DNA from: Catellatospora tritici
GTDB lineage: Bacteria > Actinomycetota > Actinomycetes > Mycobacteriales > Micromonosporaceae
Length of the DNA: 64,000 bases
NCBI RefSeq assembly: GCF_019083965.1
Contig: NZ_JAHRCY010000017.1
Span: 1 to 64,000 of the forward strand
Reading direction: 5' to 3'
Part shown: piece by piece, positions 49,193 to 59,400 of the stretch
How the letters are laid out: each line of letters starts with the position of its first letter
Numbering within the stretch: position 1 is the first letter of the stretch
Position numbers and translations under genes: made by a program
The notes under the pieces: model-generated
Seen by the model: only the letters and a program-made list of their open reading frames with translations
The model's database searches: none
Told to the model about the DNA's origin: nothing

Positions 49193-51499
49193 TCAGCGGC
49201 GGCGGTGCGCGAAGTGTTCGGCCACCCCGGCCAGCAGCGCGGTGTCGAAGGACAGCTCGGCCAGGGCCGTGTGGGCCGCGGCCAGGTGCTCGGCCAGCAG
49301 CTGCCGGGCCGCGTCAGGACCCAGGGTGCGTACGGCGTTGGCCTTGCCGGTGTCGTGACCGGTGTCCTTGCCCAGTGCCGCCTCGGCTGCGGTCAGGTCC
49401 AGCAGGTCGTCGCGCAGCTGGAACACCGTCCCCGCATGGTCGGCGTAGCGGCGCAGCGCGTCGGTCTGCGCCACCGGGCGGCCCTCCAGCAGCATCAGCG
49501 GCACCAGCGCCGCCTCCAGCATGGCCGAGGTCTTCAGCCGGTACATGCGCAGGATGTCCTCGGTGGCGGCGTCGCGGTCCAGGCGCAGGTCCAGCAGCTG
49601 GCCCTGGCACAGCCGGCGCGGGCCGAGCACCGTCCCGACGTACTCGATCACGGCCGTGACCCGGGCTGGCGGGTGGTGTCGGTCCAGCGTCGCGAGCAGG
49701 CCGAAGCCGGACGACAGCATCGCGATCGCGGCCAGCTGCGCACCCGCCTCGCCGTGGGCCAGGTGCACGGTCGGGCGGCCCCGGCGGGTGGTCGCGTCGT
49801 CCTGCGCGGGCAGGTCGTCGAAGACCAGGCTCGCGGTGTGGAACAGCTCGATCGCGCCGAGCAGCGGCTCGATCCGGGGGTACGGCACCCCCAGGCTCTC
49901 GGCCAGCATCAGCGTCAGCGCCGGGCGCAGCCGCTTGCCCGCGCCGTCCAGCGCGTACGCGATGATCTCGTCGAGTTCGCCGCCCCCGCCCGGGGTCGCC
50001 GCCCGCACCACGTCGTCGAGGTAGGCGCGCCGGTCGGCGACGAACGTGCGTGCGTCCACCGTCGTCTGCGGACGGTGCCGCAGCGACCGGCCCACGGTGT
50101 GCTTGAGCCGCATGTCGGCCGGGTCCAGTTCGCGGGCCGCCACCGCGCCCAGCCCTGCCGCCCGGCGCAGAAACCGCTCCATCTCGGCGGTGGCGTGGTA
50201 GTCGCGCGGCAGTCGTGCCGCCCCGGACGGGGCGGCATTGACCGCCACGGCGAGCTTGACCGCGCCGAACCAGGTGAACGCCTCGCGCGCGGTCTCGTCG
50301 CCGCCGTACACCTGGTCGCAGACGTAGGCGTCGTAGCCGAACAGGTCGTGCAGAGCGTCGCGGGCCAGCGCCGGGTCCAGCGTGAACGGGGTGACGCGGC
50401 CAGCCGCGCGGTCCTCGGCCCGGTCGGCGAGGTCGTCCTTGAACTGGCTCAGGAAGATCGTGTTGAGGCAGCGGGCGTAGAAGCCGTCGGGGACGGAACG
50501 GCGGCCGAGCAGGTTCGCGATCACGCGGCTCATCCCGGCCTTGACGAACACGTCCGGGTACAGCTCGGCCAGGCGGTCGGCGGCCGTGGCCGCGTCGCGG
50601 TGCTGGGCCAGGTACATCGACTCGGCCGCGTGCCACAGCGGCCGGTGCGCCTGGAACGGGTACACCGTGAGCAGTTGGTCGTAGAGGTCGAGCAGTTCGT
50701 CGGCCAGCGGGTGGTCGGGCAGCCCGGCGGGGTCCAGTGGGGCACCGGTGGCCAGTCCGGACGCGATCATCGCGTGGTAGTGGTCGCGGTCGGCGGGGGA
50801 CAGGTAGCCGGGCAGGTCGTGCAGGGTGTCGTCGACGATGGCGTACGCGGCGCCGTAGGCGTAGGCGCCGGGCAGGATGCGGGCCAGGTGCTCGCGGCGC
50901 GTGGCGGGCTCGGTGGAGCGGACGTCGTACGCTCCGATGGCCAGCACGCCCGCGATCGTGCGCACCACCTTGCCCATGCCCCCGGCCCGTACCACCGCCT
51001 CCGGCAGGATCCGGTGCAGCCGCTCCAGCCGCCCGGCCAGCCAGCCCGGTTGCGGTACCCGGTCCAGGCCGGGCACGCGCGCGGTCAGCACCGACAGCAC
51101 CCCGGCCACGTCGCGGGCTCGTTCGACCTCGCGCGCCAGATCCTGCCAACGGCCCAGCTCCCGCTCGGCCCGCTGGACGAGCCGGTCGACGTCGTCGGCG
51201 GCGGGGACCTCTGCCAGGTCGTACACGGCGAAGTAGGTCGCCTCGCGGGCCGCCTGCGCGCGCCGGTCCCGCCGCCGGCGGCCCGGGGTGAGCCAGCGGG
51301 GCAGGCGGCGACGCGATGCCGCCATCCGGGCCAGCTGCTCCGTGTAGCGGTCCACGTGCGCCGCGATCGCGCCCGGGTTGCCGTCGCGCCAGCGCGTGTA
51401 GTCCGCCAGCGTGTGCCGCACGCCGTGGACGAGCCGGTCATGTCGCAGGTCGGCCTCGGTGAACGGATACGGACCCAGGTGATCCGGGGACACGCTCAT
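49193..51499 (-). CDS. two-domain isoprenoid synthase: cyclase-like N-terminus fused to polyprenyl diphosphate synthase
   Basis: A 768-aa protein. The C-terminal ~300 residues are a canonical trans-prenyl diphosphate synthase: GKRLRPALTLMLAESLG (near 518), first Asp-rich motif FDDLPAQDD (near 560) and second motif LRDDLLDL (near 693) with KDTGHDTGKANAV. The N-terminal ~440 residues have a class I terpenoid-synthase character: an Asp-rich motif VDDTLHD (near 223) and a second KDDLADRAEDRAAG (near 354) in a helical context. GGGGCGGTGG precedes ATG 51499; ATG 51526 has no ribosome-binding site. It may make a prenyl diphosphate and cyclise or transfer it. Confidence 0.8.
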   Translation of the reverse strand: MSVSPDHLGPYPFTEADLRHDRLVHGVRHTLADYTRWRDGNPGAIAAHVDRYTEQLARMAASRRRLPRWLTPGRRRRDRRAQAAREATYFAVYDLAEVPAADDVDRLVQRAERELGRWQDLAREVERARDVAGVLSVLTARVPGLDRVPQPGWLAGRLERLHRILPEAVVRAGGMGKVVRTIAGVLAIGAYDVRSTEPATRREHLARILPGAYAYGAAYAIVDDTLHDLPGYLSPADRDHYHAMIASGLATGAPLDPAGLPDHPLADELLDLYDQLLTVYPFQAHRPLWHAAESMYLAQHRDAATAADRLAELYPDVFVKAGMSRVIANLLGRRSVPDGFYARCLNTIFLSQFKDDLADRAEDRAAGRVTPFTLDPALARDALHDLFGYDAYVCDQVYGGDETAREAFTWFGAVKLAVAVNAAPSGAARLPRDYHATAEMERFLRRAAGLGAVAARELDPADMRLKHTVGRSLRHRPQTTVDARTFVADRRAYLDDVVRAATPGGGGELDEIIAYALDGAGKRLRPALTLMLAESLGVPYPRIEPLLGAIELFHTASLVFDDLPAQDDATTRRGRPTVHLAHGEAGAQLAAIAMLSSGFGLLATLDRHHPPARVTAVIEYVGTVLGPRRLCQGQLLDLRLDRDAATEDILRMYRLKTSAMLEAALVPLMLLEGRPVAQTDALRRYADHAGTVFQLRDDLLDLTAAEAALGKDTGHDTGKANAVRTLGPDAARQLLAEHLAAAHTALAELSFDTALLAGVAEHFAHRRR

Positions 51500-51596
51500 C
51501 CCGACCACCGCCCCTCGTCTCGACATGGATCAATGTGCCAGGTCGGGGCAAGGCGGATGGGCACGCGGTTGGCGACGTCGCTCTACGATCGCCGCC

Positions 51597-52247
51597 GTGC
51601 GCCCCTTCGCAGTGGTCTTCAGGCCCGTCACCGCCCTCGTCGGCGTGGTCGCCGTCACTCAGATCGCGGTGGCGCTCGCGCACCCGGCCTGGTTGCGGAT
51701 CCTCGGTCTGGTCTGGATTCTCGTCATGGTGTCCTACCTGCTGCTCGCCGTTGCTGCGCGGTACCTGCGGCGGCGCTGGACGGTGCGCGGTGGCGACCGG
51801 CCCGCGTTCGTGGCCCACGGGTCGACGCGAGTGCTGTGGGTGTTCTGGTTCTCGACCACGGCGGCCAGGCTGTCCGGTGCCATCGGCGACCCGGGCAGCG
51901 GCGGTCCGTACTGGTGGCTAGGTATCGGGTCAGCGCTCGTGCTGGGTTACCCGTACCTGTGTGTGCTGCTCGACCGGCCCCGGCTCGAACTCACCCCGCA
52001 GGGCGTCAGCCTCGTCGGCTGGCGCAGGGTGGACCAGTCGTGGGAGTGGCTGGCGGAGCAGCGGGGCGAGCTGGCCCCGCGACTGTCGGCCACCGCGCTG
52101 GGCCGGGAGTGGTCTGTCCACTCCGGCCTGGTCGTGGCGATGGTCCGGTGGTACTTGGACCACCCGGAGCACCGCGATGCCATCGGCACGGCGGCGGAGC
52201 ATGAGCGGATGCTCGCCCTGTACGGCAGCACCCTGACCGGCCGCTGA
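51597..52247 (+). CDS. membrane protein of unknown function
   Basis: A 216-aa protein with four hydrophobic segments (near residues 8-28, 33-53, 73-90 and 105-122) and a ~90-residue C-terminal soluble domain (RLELTPQGVSLVGWRRVDQS; WEWLAEQRGELAPRLS). Not recognised; the soluble part resembles PH-like domains of small actinobacterial membrane proteins. GTG 51597 is preceded by no strong site; the open frame upstream overlaps the divergent synthase start. Confidence 0.6.
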   Translation: MRPFAVVFRPVTALVGVVAVTQIAVALAHPAWLRILGLVWILVMVSYLLLAVAARYLRRRWTVRGGDRPAFVAHGSTRVLWVFWFSTTAARLSGAIGDPGSGGPYWWLGIGSALVLGYPYLCVLLDRPRLELTPQGVSLVGWRRVDQSWEWLAEQRGELAPRLSATALGREWSVHSGLVVAMVRWYLDHPEHRDAIGTAAEHERMLALYGSTLTGR

Positions 52248-52438
52248 ACGGCTCGTTTCGGACCGTTTGGAAATCGATTGCCCTCCCCGCTGGCGCCCAC
52301 TACCGGCTGATTCGGTTGGCCAGGTCCTTCGGCTGCGGGGCAACAGCCTGCTGGATCCGTTGTGCGGCAGTTGGAGGCTCCGGATACGGGGTGGCAGTGC
52401 GCAGTGAAACATTGACATAAGTGAGGACGATGACCAAA

Positions 52439-52488
52439 CTCGGGGAATCGATTTCTCGACCCCCGAGCCGACCGCAGCCCCCGCGGTC
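52439..52488 (+). promoter_or_regulatory. two hairpins in the 5' leader of the M23/FG-GAP gene
   Basis: CTCGGGG/CCCCGAG (52439-52445 with 52461-52467) and GACCGC/GCGGTC (52470-52475 with 52483-52488) stand in tandem immediately before the GAGAGGAG ribosome-binding site. They could control translation initiation. A TTGACA (52412-52417) with CAAACT 17 nt later lies just upstream. Confidence 0.4.
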
Positions 52489-52501
52489 GAGAGGAGTTGC
52501 C

Positions 52502-54001
52502 ATGGGCCGCCGTGCCCGTCTCACCCTCAGGACCTTCCTCGTCAGCCTGCTCGCCGCAGTCGGCGCGACCGTGGTCACCCAGACCCCGGCGTTCGCGGCA
52601 CCGAACTTCAAGGCACCGTTCCCCTGTGGACAGACCTGGACCTACAGCCATCACTCCGCCGAGGTCCGACTGGCCCTGGACTTCGTCCGCGCCGACGGCG
52701 GCGTCACCAACGGCACCCCCGTCATCGCCTCGGCGGCCGGTACCGCGTACCGGTTCTCGCAGCCCAGCGGTGCGGGCAACTACATCGCCATCGAGCACGG
52801 CGGCGGCTGGAAGACCTACTACTTCCACCTCAGCGCCTACTCCGTGCCCGACGGCGCGGTGGTGGCGCAGGGCCAGCAGATCGGCGTCACCGGCAGCACC
52901 GGCAACTCGTCCGGCCCGCACCTGCACTACGAGCAGCTGCTCAACGGCGTCGGGCAGAACATCGCCATCAACGGGGTGTCGCTGGCGCCGTACCCGGGCT
53001 CGTACAACCAGAAGTACCTGACCAGCGACAACTGCGGCGCCTCGGCCCCGCTGTTCCCGGCGGGCTCCCCGACGGACTTCAACGGCGACGGCAAGGACGA
53101 CATCGTCGCGTTCAACCTGGGCTCGCTCAACGACGTGTACGTGGCGACCTCGACCGGCTCGGCGTTCGCGGGCACCTCGGTGAAGTGGAACGACTTCTTC
53201 GGCCTCACCGGCGAGAAGCTGCTCACCGGCGACTTCAACGGCGACGGCAAGGACGACGTCGTCACCTTCACCGGCGGGACGCTCGGTGACGTGTACGTCG
53301 GCCTGTCCACCGGCACCGGTTTCCTCGGCGGCGCCAAGTGGCACGACTGGTTCGCGCCCGGCGCCGAGGTCCCGGTCGTCGGTGACTTCAACGGCGACGG
53401 CAAGGACGACATCGCGACGTTCACCCACGACGCCCAGGGCGACGTGTTCGTGGCCCTGTCGACCGGCACGGGCTTCGGCGCGGGCGTGAAGTGGCACGAG
53501 TTCTTCGCCCCGGCCGGGGAGTACCCGGCGGTCGGCGACTTCAACGGCGACGGCCTGGACGACATCGCCACGTTCACGCAGGGTCCGGCGACCGCCGCCG
53601 ACGTGTACGTGGCCCTGTCCAACGGCTCGTCGTTCGGCGCCGGGGTCAAGTGGCACGACCTGTTCGCGGTCGGCGCGGAGCTGCCGCGCGTCGGCGACTT
53701 CAACGGTGACGGCAAGGACGACATCGCCACGTTCACCTGCAACGCCGACGCCGACGTGTACGCCGCGCTGTCCAACGGCAGCAGCTTCGTCGGCACCACG
53801 GTCAAGTGGAACGACTTCTTCTGCCTGGCCGGGGAGTTCCCGTACACCGGGGATTACAACGGCGACGGCAAGGACGACATCGTCGTGTTCAGCAAGGGCA
53901 GCACCAACGACGTGTTCGTCGGCGTCTCCACCGGCACCGGCTTCCTCGGCGGCGCCAAGTGGCACGACTTCTTCGGCCTCACGGGAGAGACGACGCTGTG
54001 A
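52502..54001 (+). CDS. secreted M23 peptidase with six FG-GAP/VCBS repeats
   Basis: A 499-aa exported protein. Signal peptide (residues 1-35), M23/LytM domain (about 40-175) with the zinc ligands in HHSAEVRLALDFV and SGPHLHYEQ, then six repeats of about 52 residues each carrying DFNGDGKDD (a calcium-binding loop) from about 200 to the end. FG-GAP repeats mediate binding to ligand or wall. GAGAGGAG is 6-13 nt upstream of ATG 52502. Its 3' end overlaps the convergent gene by 23 bp. Confidence 0.88.
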   Translation: MGRRARLTLRTFLVSLLAAVGATVVTQTPAFAAPNFKAPFPCGQTWTYSHHSAEVRLALDFVRADGGVTNGTPVIASAAGTAYRFSQPSGAGNYIAIEHGGGWKTYYFHLSAYSVPDGAVVAQGQQIGVTGSTGNSSGPHLHYEQLLNGVGQNIAINGVSLAPYPGSYNQKYLTSDNCGASAPLFPAGSPTDFNGDGKDDIVAFNLGSLNDVYVATSTGSAFAGTSVKWNDFFGLTGEKLLTGDFNGDGKDDVVTFTGGTLGDVYVGLSTGTGFLGGAKWHDWFAPGAEVPVVGDFNGDGKDDIATFTHDAQGDVFVALSTGTGFGAGVKWHEFFAPAGEYPAVGDFNGDGLDDIATFTQGPATAADVYVALSNGSSFGAGVKWHDLFAVGAELPRVGDFNGDGKDDIATFTCNADADVYAALSNGSSFVGTTVKWNDFFCLAGEFPYTGDYNGDGKDDIVVFSKGSTNDVFVGVSTGTGFLGGAKWHDFFGLTGETTL

Positions 54002-54635
54002 CCGGCTCCGCCTTCCGGCGCCTGCTGCGGCGGGCGCCGGCGTGCGGCGCGTCGGCCGCGGGCCGGGGACGGCCCGCGAGCAGGCACAGCACGGCCGTCA
54101 CGAGGTACAGCACGATCAGGGCGAGCCAGCTCTGCCGGTGCTCGGTCAGTTCGCTGGGCAGCATCGGGTCGGCCAGCCCGTTGGGGTCCTCGACCACGGT
54201 CACCGGGTCGCCGACCCGGTAACGCGGCTCCCCGCTGGTGAGCTCGCCCGACACCGGGCGCCAGCCGGGGGTGGTCAGCGTGTAGTGGTAGCGGTCCTGG
54301 CTGCTGCCCGCCTCGCGTACGGCGGTGACCCGGGCCTCCACGCGTCCGCCGCGCAGCTGCAGGAGGCTCGGCCCGGTCTCGACCAGCACGCTCACCACCA
54401 ACAGGAACCCGATGAGTCCGGCGGCGGCGGTCCACAGCGGGCGGAAGCCGGTGACGGCGAACCAGCCGCCGATCAGTCCGGCCGCCAGCAGCACGCCCAT
54501 GGCCACGCCGCGGAACTCGGCGTCGAGCAGGGTCGTGCCGCCGACCATCGCGGCGACGGCCAACGCGGTGACCAGCAGCAGGAGACGCATGCCGCGGAAC
54601 TGCCGGGGGTGCAGGGCGCGCAGAGGGTTACGCAT
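53979..54635 (-). CDS. DUF3592-like membrane protein
   Basis: A 218-aa protein with three N-terminal helices (near residues 18-40, 45-62, 70-88), a beta-rich middle (VEARVTAVREAGSSQDRYHY; YRVGDPVTVVEDPNGLADPM, the DUF3592 pattern) and a C-terminal helix near 170-190. ATG 54635 is the sensible start. Convergent overlap of 23 bp with the M23/FG-GAP gene. Confidence 0.7.
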   Translation of the reverse strand: MRNPLRALHPRQFRGMRLLLLVTALAVAAMVGGTTLLDAEFRGVAMGVLLAAGLIGGWFAVTGFRPLWTAAAGLIGFLLVVSVLVETGPSLLQLRGGRVEARVTAVREAGSSQDRYHYTLTTPGWRPVSGELTSGEPRYRVGDPVTVVEDPNGLADPMLPSELTEHRQSWLALIVLYLVTAVLCLLAGRPRPAADAPHAGARRSRRRKAEPVTASSLP

Positions 54636-54738
54636 GGCGGACAGGATAGGCGTCGGCATGCGCTGTCCATATCCACTGCGCCGCCCGCTAACCCGCCAGC
54701 CCCGTCACGCCCCGCCGTCAGTCGCCCGGTGGGCGGGT

Positions 54739-54798
54739 GCAATCTCGGGGAAAGCGCACGAATCGGGGCCGAGATTCCTGCACTTTCCCCGAAACCGC
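54739..54798 (+). repeat. family A palindromic repeat, copy 3
   Basis: The most diverged copy: arms 54739-54757 and 54780-54798 with four mismatches, but the 60-nt length and the GAATC...GGCC...ATTC centre are kept. It lies in a divergent promoter region 31 bp before the M16-like start, where a terminator makes no sense. Confidence 0.8.
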
Positions 54799-54815
54799 CG
54801 CATTGCGACCTCGGT

Positions 54816-54821
54816 CTAGGC
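54816..54821 (+). promoter_or_regulatory. candidate -10 element, leaderless start of the M16-like gene
   Basis: TAGGCT lies 7 bp upstream of ATG 54829 and no ribosome-binding site is present, the pattern of leaderless actinobacterial transcripts. The -35 region would fall in the right end of repeat copy 3. Confidence 0.45.
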
Positions 54822-54828
54822 TCGCGGC

Positions 54829-56322
54829 ATGCAGGCGGGTGAGGTCGACGGGGTTGCCGTCACGTGGCACGACTATCCGGGTGACGTACAGGCGTCGCTG
54901 GTGTTCGGGGTGGGTGCGCGTGACGAGGACGTCGACCTGATCGGCCTGAACCACCTGGTGCAGCTGCTGGTGCTGGAGTCGGTCAGCACCGAGGCCGACC
55001 AGCGGACCGGCGTGGTGGAGACCTCCTTCACCGCGTCGGGAAGCGCGGCGGAGGTGGCCGAACATCTCGCCGAGTGCTGCGCGGCGCTGGCCGAACTGGC
55101 GCGCGACCCCCTCGACGACCTCGAGGAGACCGCCGCGCAGGCCGACGCGTCCGACCGCGTCATCTCCCTCGACCTCGACCTGGACGACCCGTGCCGGGAC
55201 CCGTGGGGGTCGCTGCTGGCCCGCCGGCTGGGCGCGGCCGGGGCCGGGGTGCTGCGCTGGCCGCCGATCGACTACACCGACTTCACCCCCGATGAGGTAC
55301 GCGCCCACGTGGCCCGCTACTTCACCGGCGCCAACGTGGCCCTCGCGCTGACCCGGGCGCCGTGGCCGGGACTGCGGCTGCCGCTGCCGCCCGGCGACAG
55401 CCCCGCCCGACCCGACCTGGTGCCGGTCCGATCCGGCGGCTGGTACGAGGATGAGGTGGCCGCGCCCGGCATCGCCGTCACCGCGCACGCCGGTTCGGCC
55501 GCGCACCTGGTGTTCGCGCTGCTGCACCGCCGGTCGGACGAGGCGCTGGACGCGGCCGGGCTCGACTGTGTGGTCGCGCCCTGGTACACGCCGGTCGGCG
55601 CGACCACGGTGCAGCTCGGCCTGGGCCTGCAGTTCTCGGGCAAGCGGGGTCGTGACGCGGCGATGGCGGCGCGGATCCTGTGGGAGCAGTTGCGGGCGCT
55701 GGCCGACCGGCCGGTGTCGCAGGCCGACCTGGACTGGGCGGTGAGCTGGCATACCGGCGAGGGGTCGGAGATGCCCGAGGCGGTGCGCCGCTTCCTGGAC
55801 CAGCAGGGTGCCACCGAGGCGGTGCGCGACGCGATGCGGCTGGACCGGGTGGCCGGTGCGGCTCAGGCCGGGCTGCTGGGCGTGTCCGACAGCCCCGCCC
55901 CGGCCGAGCTGGCCGCCGCGGCGGAGCTGACCCCCGCCGACGTACGGGCGGCGGTGGCGTCGTGGCTGCACACGGCGCTGGTGGTGGTGCCGGTCGGCAC
56001 CCGGGCGGAGCTTGGGCTGGCGCGGATCGACTGTCCGATGAGTTCGTACGTGCCGCAGGGGAAGGTGCTGCGACCGTCGCTGCTGCGCAAGTTCGGGCGG
56101 GGTGACGAGCGGCTGGTGCTGGCGATGGACGGGATCCACCACGTACGCGGGGACGGTTCGGTGCACACTTTCCCCGCCAACGACGCGATGGTGGTGGAAC
56201 AGGGCAAGCAGGTGTTTCTGGGCAACATTCGGCACGGCTGCCTGGTGGATGTGTCGCATCTGGCCGAGGCGTGGGCGCTGGGCGAGGGTCTGCCGCCGCG
56301 GCGGTGGCGCCGGACGGGCTGA
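54829..56322 (+). CDS. M16-like (insulinase-fold) protein with degenerate zinc motif
   Basis: A 497-aa protein laid out as two M16 lobes. The first-lobe position for the H-x-x-E-H zinc motif reads NHLVQLLVLES, so the Glu and second His are missing; the second-lobe GWYEDEVAAPGIAVTAHAGS and an RP[IVL]-like ADRPVSQADLDWAVSW are recognisable. It is therefore probably a non-catalytic M16 subunit, or a peptidase relative with another role; no active partner is adjacent. Confidence 0.65.
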   Translation: MQAGEVDGVAVTWHDYPGDVQASLVFGVGARDEDVDLIGLNHLVQLLVLESVSTEADQRTGVVETSFTASGSAAEVAEHLAECCAALAELARDPLDDLEETAAQADASDRVISLDLDLDDPCRDPWGSLLARRLGAAGAGVLRWPPIDYTDFTPDEVRAHVARYFTGANVALALTRAPWPGLRLPLPPGDSPARPDLVPVRSGGWYEDEVAAPGIAVTAHAGSAAHLVFALLHRRSDEALDAAGLDCVVAPWYTPVGATTVQLGLGLQFSGKRGRDAAMAARILWEQLRALADRPVSQADLDWAVSWHTGEGSEMPEAVRRFLDQQGATEAVRDAMRLDRVAGAAQAGLLGVSDSPAPAELAAAAELTPADVRAAVASWLHTALVVVPVGTRAELGLARIDCPMSSYVPQGKVLRPSLLRKFGRGDERLVLAMDGIHHVRGDGSVHTFPANDAMVVEQGKQVFLGNIRHGCLVDVSHLAEAWALGEGLPPRRWRRTG

Positions 56323-56496
56323 GCATCCACCGGCGACCAGGAGCAGGCAGAACCGAAGTGGATTCGCCGGGTGAAGTTGCCGTCGGCTGACCGAGCCGTT
56401 GCGGTTGTGCGAACCATCGGCCCTCGCCCTTGTGACGGCCTGCGTTGACACCATACGGTGACTACCATCCCCGTCCCTGCGCAGAGAGGTACCCCT

Positions 56497-59400
56497 GTGC
56501 GTCTCCACATCCGACGCAACCTCGCCCGTCTCGCCGTCGCGTTACTGGTGATACCGGGCGCGGCAGCGTTGACCGCGTCCAGCGCCGCCGCCGACACCAG
56601 TTCCGGCAACATCGTCGTGGTCCGGGTCGGTGATGGGGCCGCGGCGTTGAGCAGTGTGGCCGCACCGGTCTTCCTCGACGAGTACACGCCCGCGGGTGCG
56701 CTGGTGCGCACGATCACGCTGCCGACCTCGGTCTCGGGCAGCAACCGCCGCTTCACCATGGCGGGCAGCGCGACCTCCGAGGGCGCGCTCGCCCTCTCGG
56801 CCGACGGCCGCTATCTGACGCTGGGCGGATACGACGCCGACCCCGGCCTCGCCGGTGTGGCCACGAGCAGCACGGCGACGGTGGCGCGGGTGGCCGCGCG
56901 GGTCGACGGCGCGGGCGCGGTCGACACCACCACGGCGATCACCGACGCCTTCAGCGGCGCCAACATCCGCGGTGTCGTCTCCGACGACGGCTCGCGGGTC
57001 TGGGCCGTCGGCTCCTCCGGCGGTGTGCGCCTGGCCACCGTCGGCGCGGGCACGACGACGCAGATCAACAGCGTCGCGCCGACGAACCTGCGGGCCGTCG
57101 CCATCGCCGACGGCCGGCTCTACGTCTCCACCGGCAGCGCCCCGACCGGCGTCTACGCCGTCGGCTCAGGGTTGCCGACGACCGGCGGGCAGACCCCGTC
57201 GCTGGTCACCGCCGTGCCCAGCCCGTACGCCATCCTCGCGCTGGACCGCGACCCCGGGGTGCCGGGTGTCGACACGCTCTACGTAGCGGACGACTCCGCC
57301 AGCCCCAACGGCGGGATCGCGAAGTACTCGTTCAACGGGTCGGCGTGGACCGCGCGCGGCAACTTCCGCCCGAGCGGCAGCGGCGCCCGGGGCATCACGG
57401 GTTCGGTCACCGGTGCCACGGCGACGCTGTTCGCCACGACGAACGCCGGATCGGCGCAGCTGGTGAAGGTGGAGGACACGGCCGCCTACGACGCGCCGAT
57501 CAGCGCCACGGCCGTCGTGCTGCAGACCGCGGCCACGAACACCGCCCTGCGTGGCGTCGCCTTCGCCCCGGCCGGCGGCTCGGTGCCGACGACTCCGGCG
57601 ATCACGACGCAGCCGCAGGACATGACCATCAGCTCCGGTGCCACGGCGACGCTGACCGCCGCCGCGACCGGCACCGGCCCGCTGAACTACCAGTGGTACG
57701 CGGGCACCTCCGGGGACACGTCGACGCCGGTCGGCACCGGAGCGTCGTACACCACCCCGGCCCTGAGCAGCACCGCCACCTACTGGGTGCGCGTCACCGG
57801 CCCGGGTGGACAGGTCGACAGCGTGACCGCGACCGTCACCGTCAACCCGGTCACCCCGGCGTGCACCGGCGCCGTCACGGCGATCGGCGTGGTGCAGGGC
57901 ACCGGCGATGTCAGTCCGCTGGCCGGGCAGACCGTCACGGTCCGCGGCACCGTCGTCGGCGACAGCGAGGGCCCGAGCCCGGCGCTGCGCGGCTTCTACC
58001 TCCAGGACTCCGGCGACGGCGATACCGCCACCTCGGACGGTGTCTTCGTCTTCGACAACGGCGCCAACCTCGTCAGCCTCGGCGACGTGGTCGAGGTGAC
58101 CGGCCCGGTCTCGGAGTTCCAGGGCCAGACCCAGCTCACCGGCACCGCGACGACGGTGGTCTCCTGCGGCACGCAGGGCACCGTCGCCCCGACCGACGTC
58201 ACGCTGCCCCGCGCGAGCGCCACCGACCTGGAACCCTACGAGGGCATGCTGGTGCGGTTCCACCAGACGCTGAGCGTCACCGAGCACTTCCAGCTCGGCC
58301 GGTTCGGGCAGGTCGTGGTCTCGTCGGGTGGTCGGCTGCGCCAGCCGACGGCCGACATCCGGGCCACCGACACCGCCGCCGTCGCGGCGGCCCAGCTGGC
58401 CAACAACCTCAACCGCCTGATCATCGACGATGCCGACCAGGCGCAGAACCCCGACCCGATCGTCTTCGGCCGGGGCGGCCAGCCCCTCTCGGCGAGCAAC
58501 ACGCTGCGCGGCGGCGACACGGTCACCGATCCGGTCGGGGTGCTGACCTACACGTGGGCGGGCAACTCGGCCAGCGGTAACGCGTACCGGCTGCGCCCGC
58601 TCGGCGCGCTCGGCGGCACCGCCTCCTTCCAGGCGGGCAACCCGAGGCCGTCCGCGCCGCCCGCGGTCGGCGGCTCGCTCAAGGTGGCCAGCGCGAACCT
58701 GCTGAACTTCTTCAACACCTACACCGGCTGTCACCTCGGCACGCTCGGCGCGGTGACCGACTGCCGGGGCGCCACCAGCGACACCGAGTACCAGCGGCAG
58801 CTGGCCAAGGAGGTCGCGTCGCTGCGCTTCCTCGACGCCGACGTCATCGGCTACATGGAGATGGAGAACGACGGCTACGGCCCGGACAGCGCGCTGCAGG
58901 CGCTGGTGAACGCGCTGAACGCCGCCGACGGCCCCGGAACCTGGGCCTTCGTGAACGCTGACGCGGCCACCGGCAGCACCGACGTCGCCGGTACCGACGC
59001 GATCAAGGCGGGCCTGCTCTACCGCACCGCGGCGGTGACCCCGGTCGCCGGTGCCACGTTCGTCGACGTCAACCCGATCTTCGAGCGGCGCCCGGTGGCG
59101 CAGACGTTCCAGACCCCGGCCGGGGCGCGGTTCACCGTCATCGCCAACCACCTCAAGTCGAAGGGCTCCTGCCCGACCTCGGGTCCGGACACCGACCAGG
59201 GCGACGGCCAGAGCTGCTGGAACGCCCACCGCACCGAGCAGGCCAACGAGCTCGCGAGCTGGATCTCCACCACGGTCGTGCCGGGCGCGGGCGACCCGGA
59301 CGTGCTGATCGTCGGTGACCTCAACTCGTACGCGGGCGAGGACCCGATCGCCGCTCTCGAGGCGGCCGGGTTCACGAACCTGGTCAAGGCCTTCCACGGC

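Noticed and set aside
49205..52204. 999-aa plus-strand ORF opposite the isoprenoid synthase
   Set aside because: Composition is Arg/Gly/His/Gln-rich without motifs; it is the mirror of the real minus-strand gene.
52248..52501. c-di-AMP (ydaO) riboswitch upstream of the M23 gene
   Set aside because: The characteristic conserved loops of that class were not found on reading; only hairpins are reported.
56165..56180. CACTTTCCCCG inside the M16-like gene as a further repeat copy
   Set aside because: Isolated arm-like string in coding sequence with no inverted partner.
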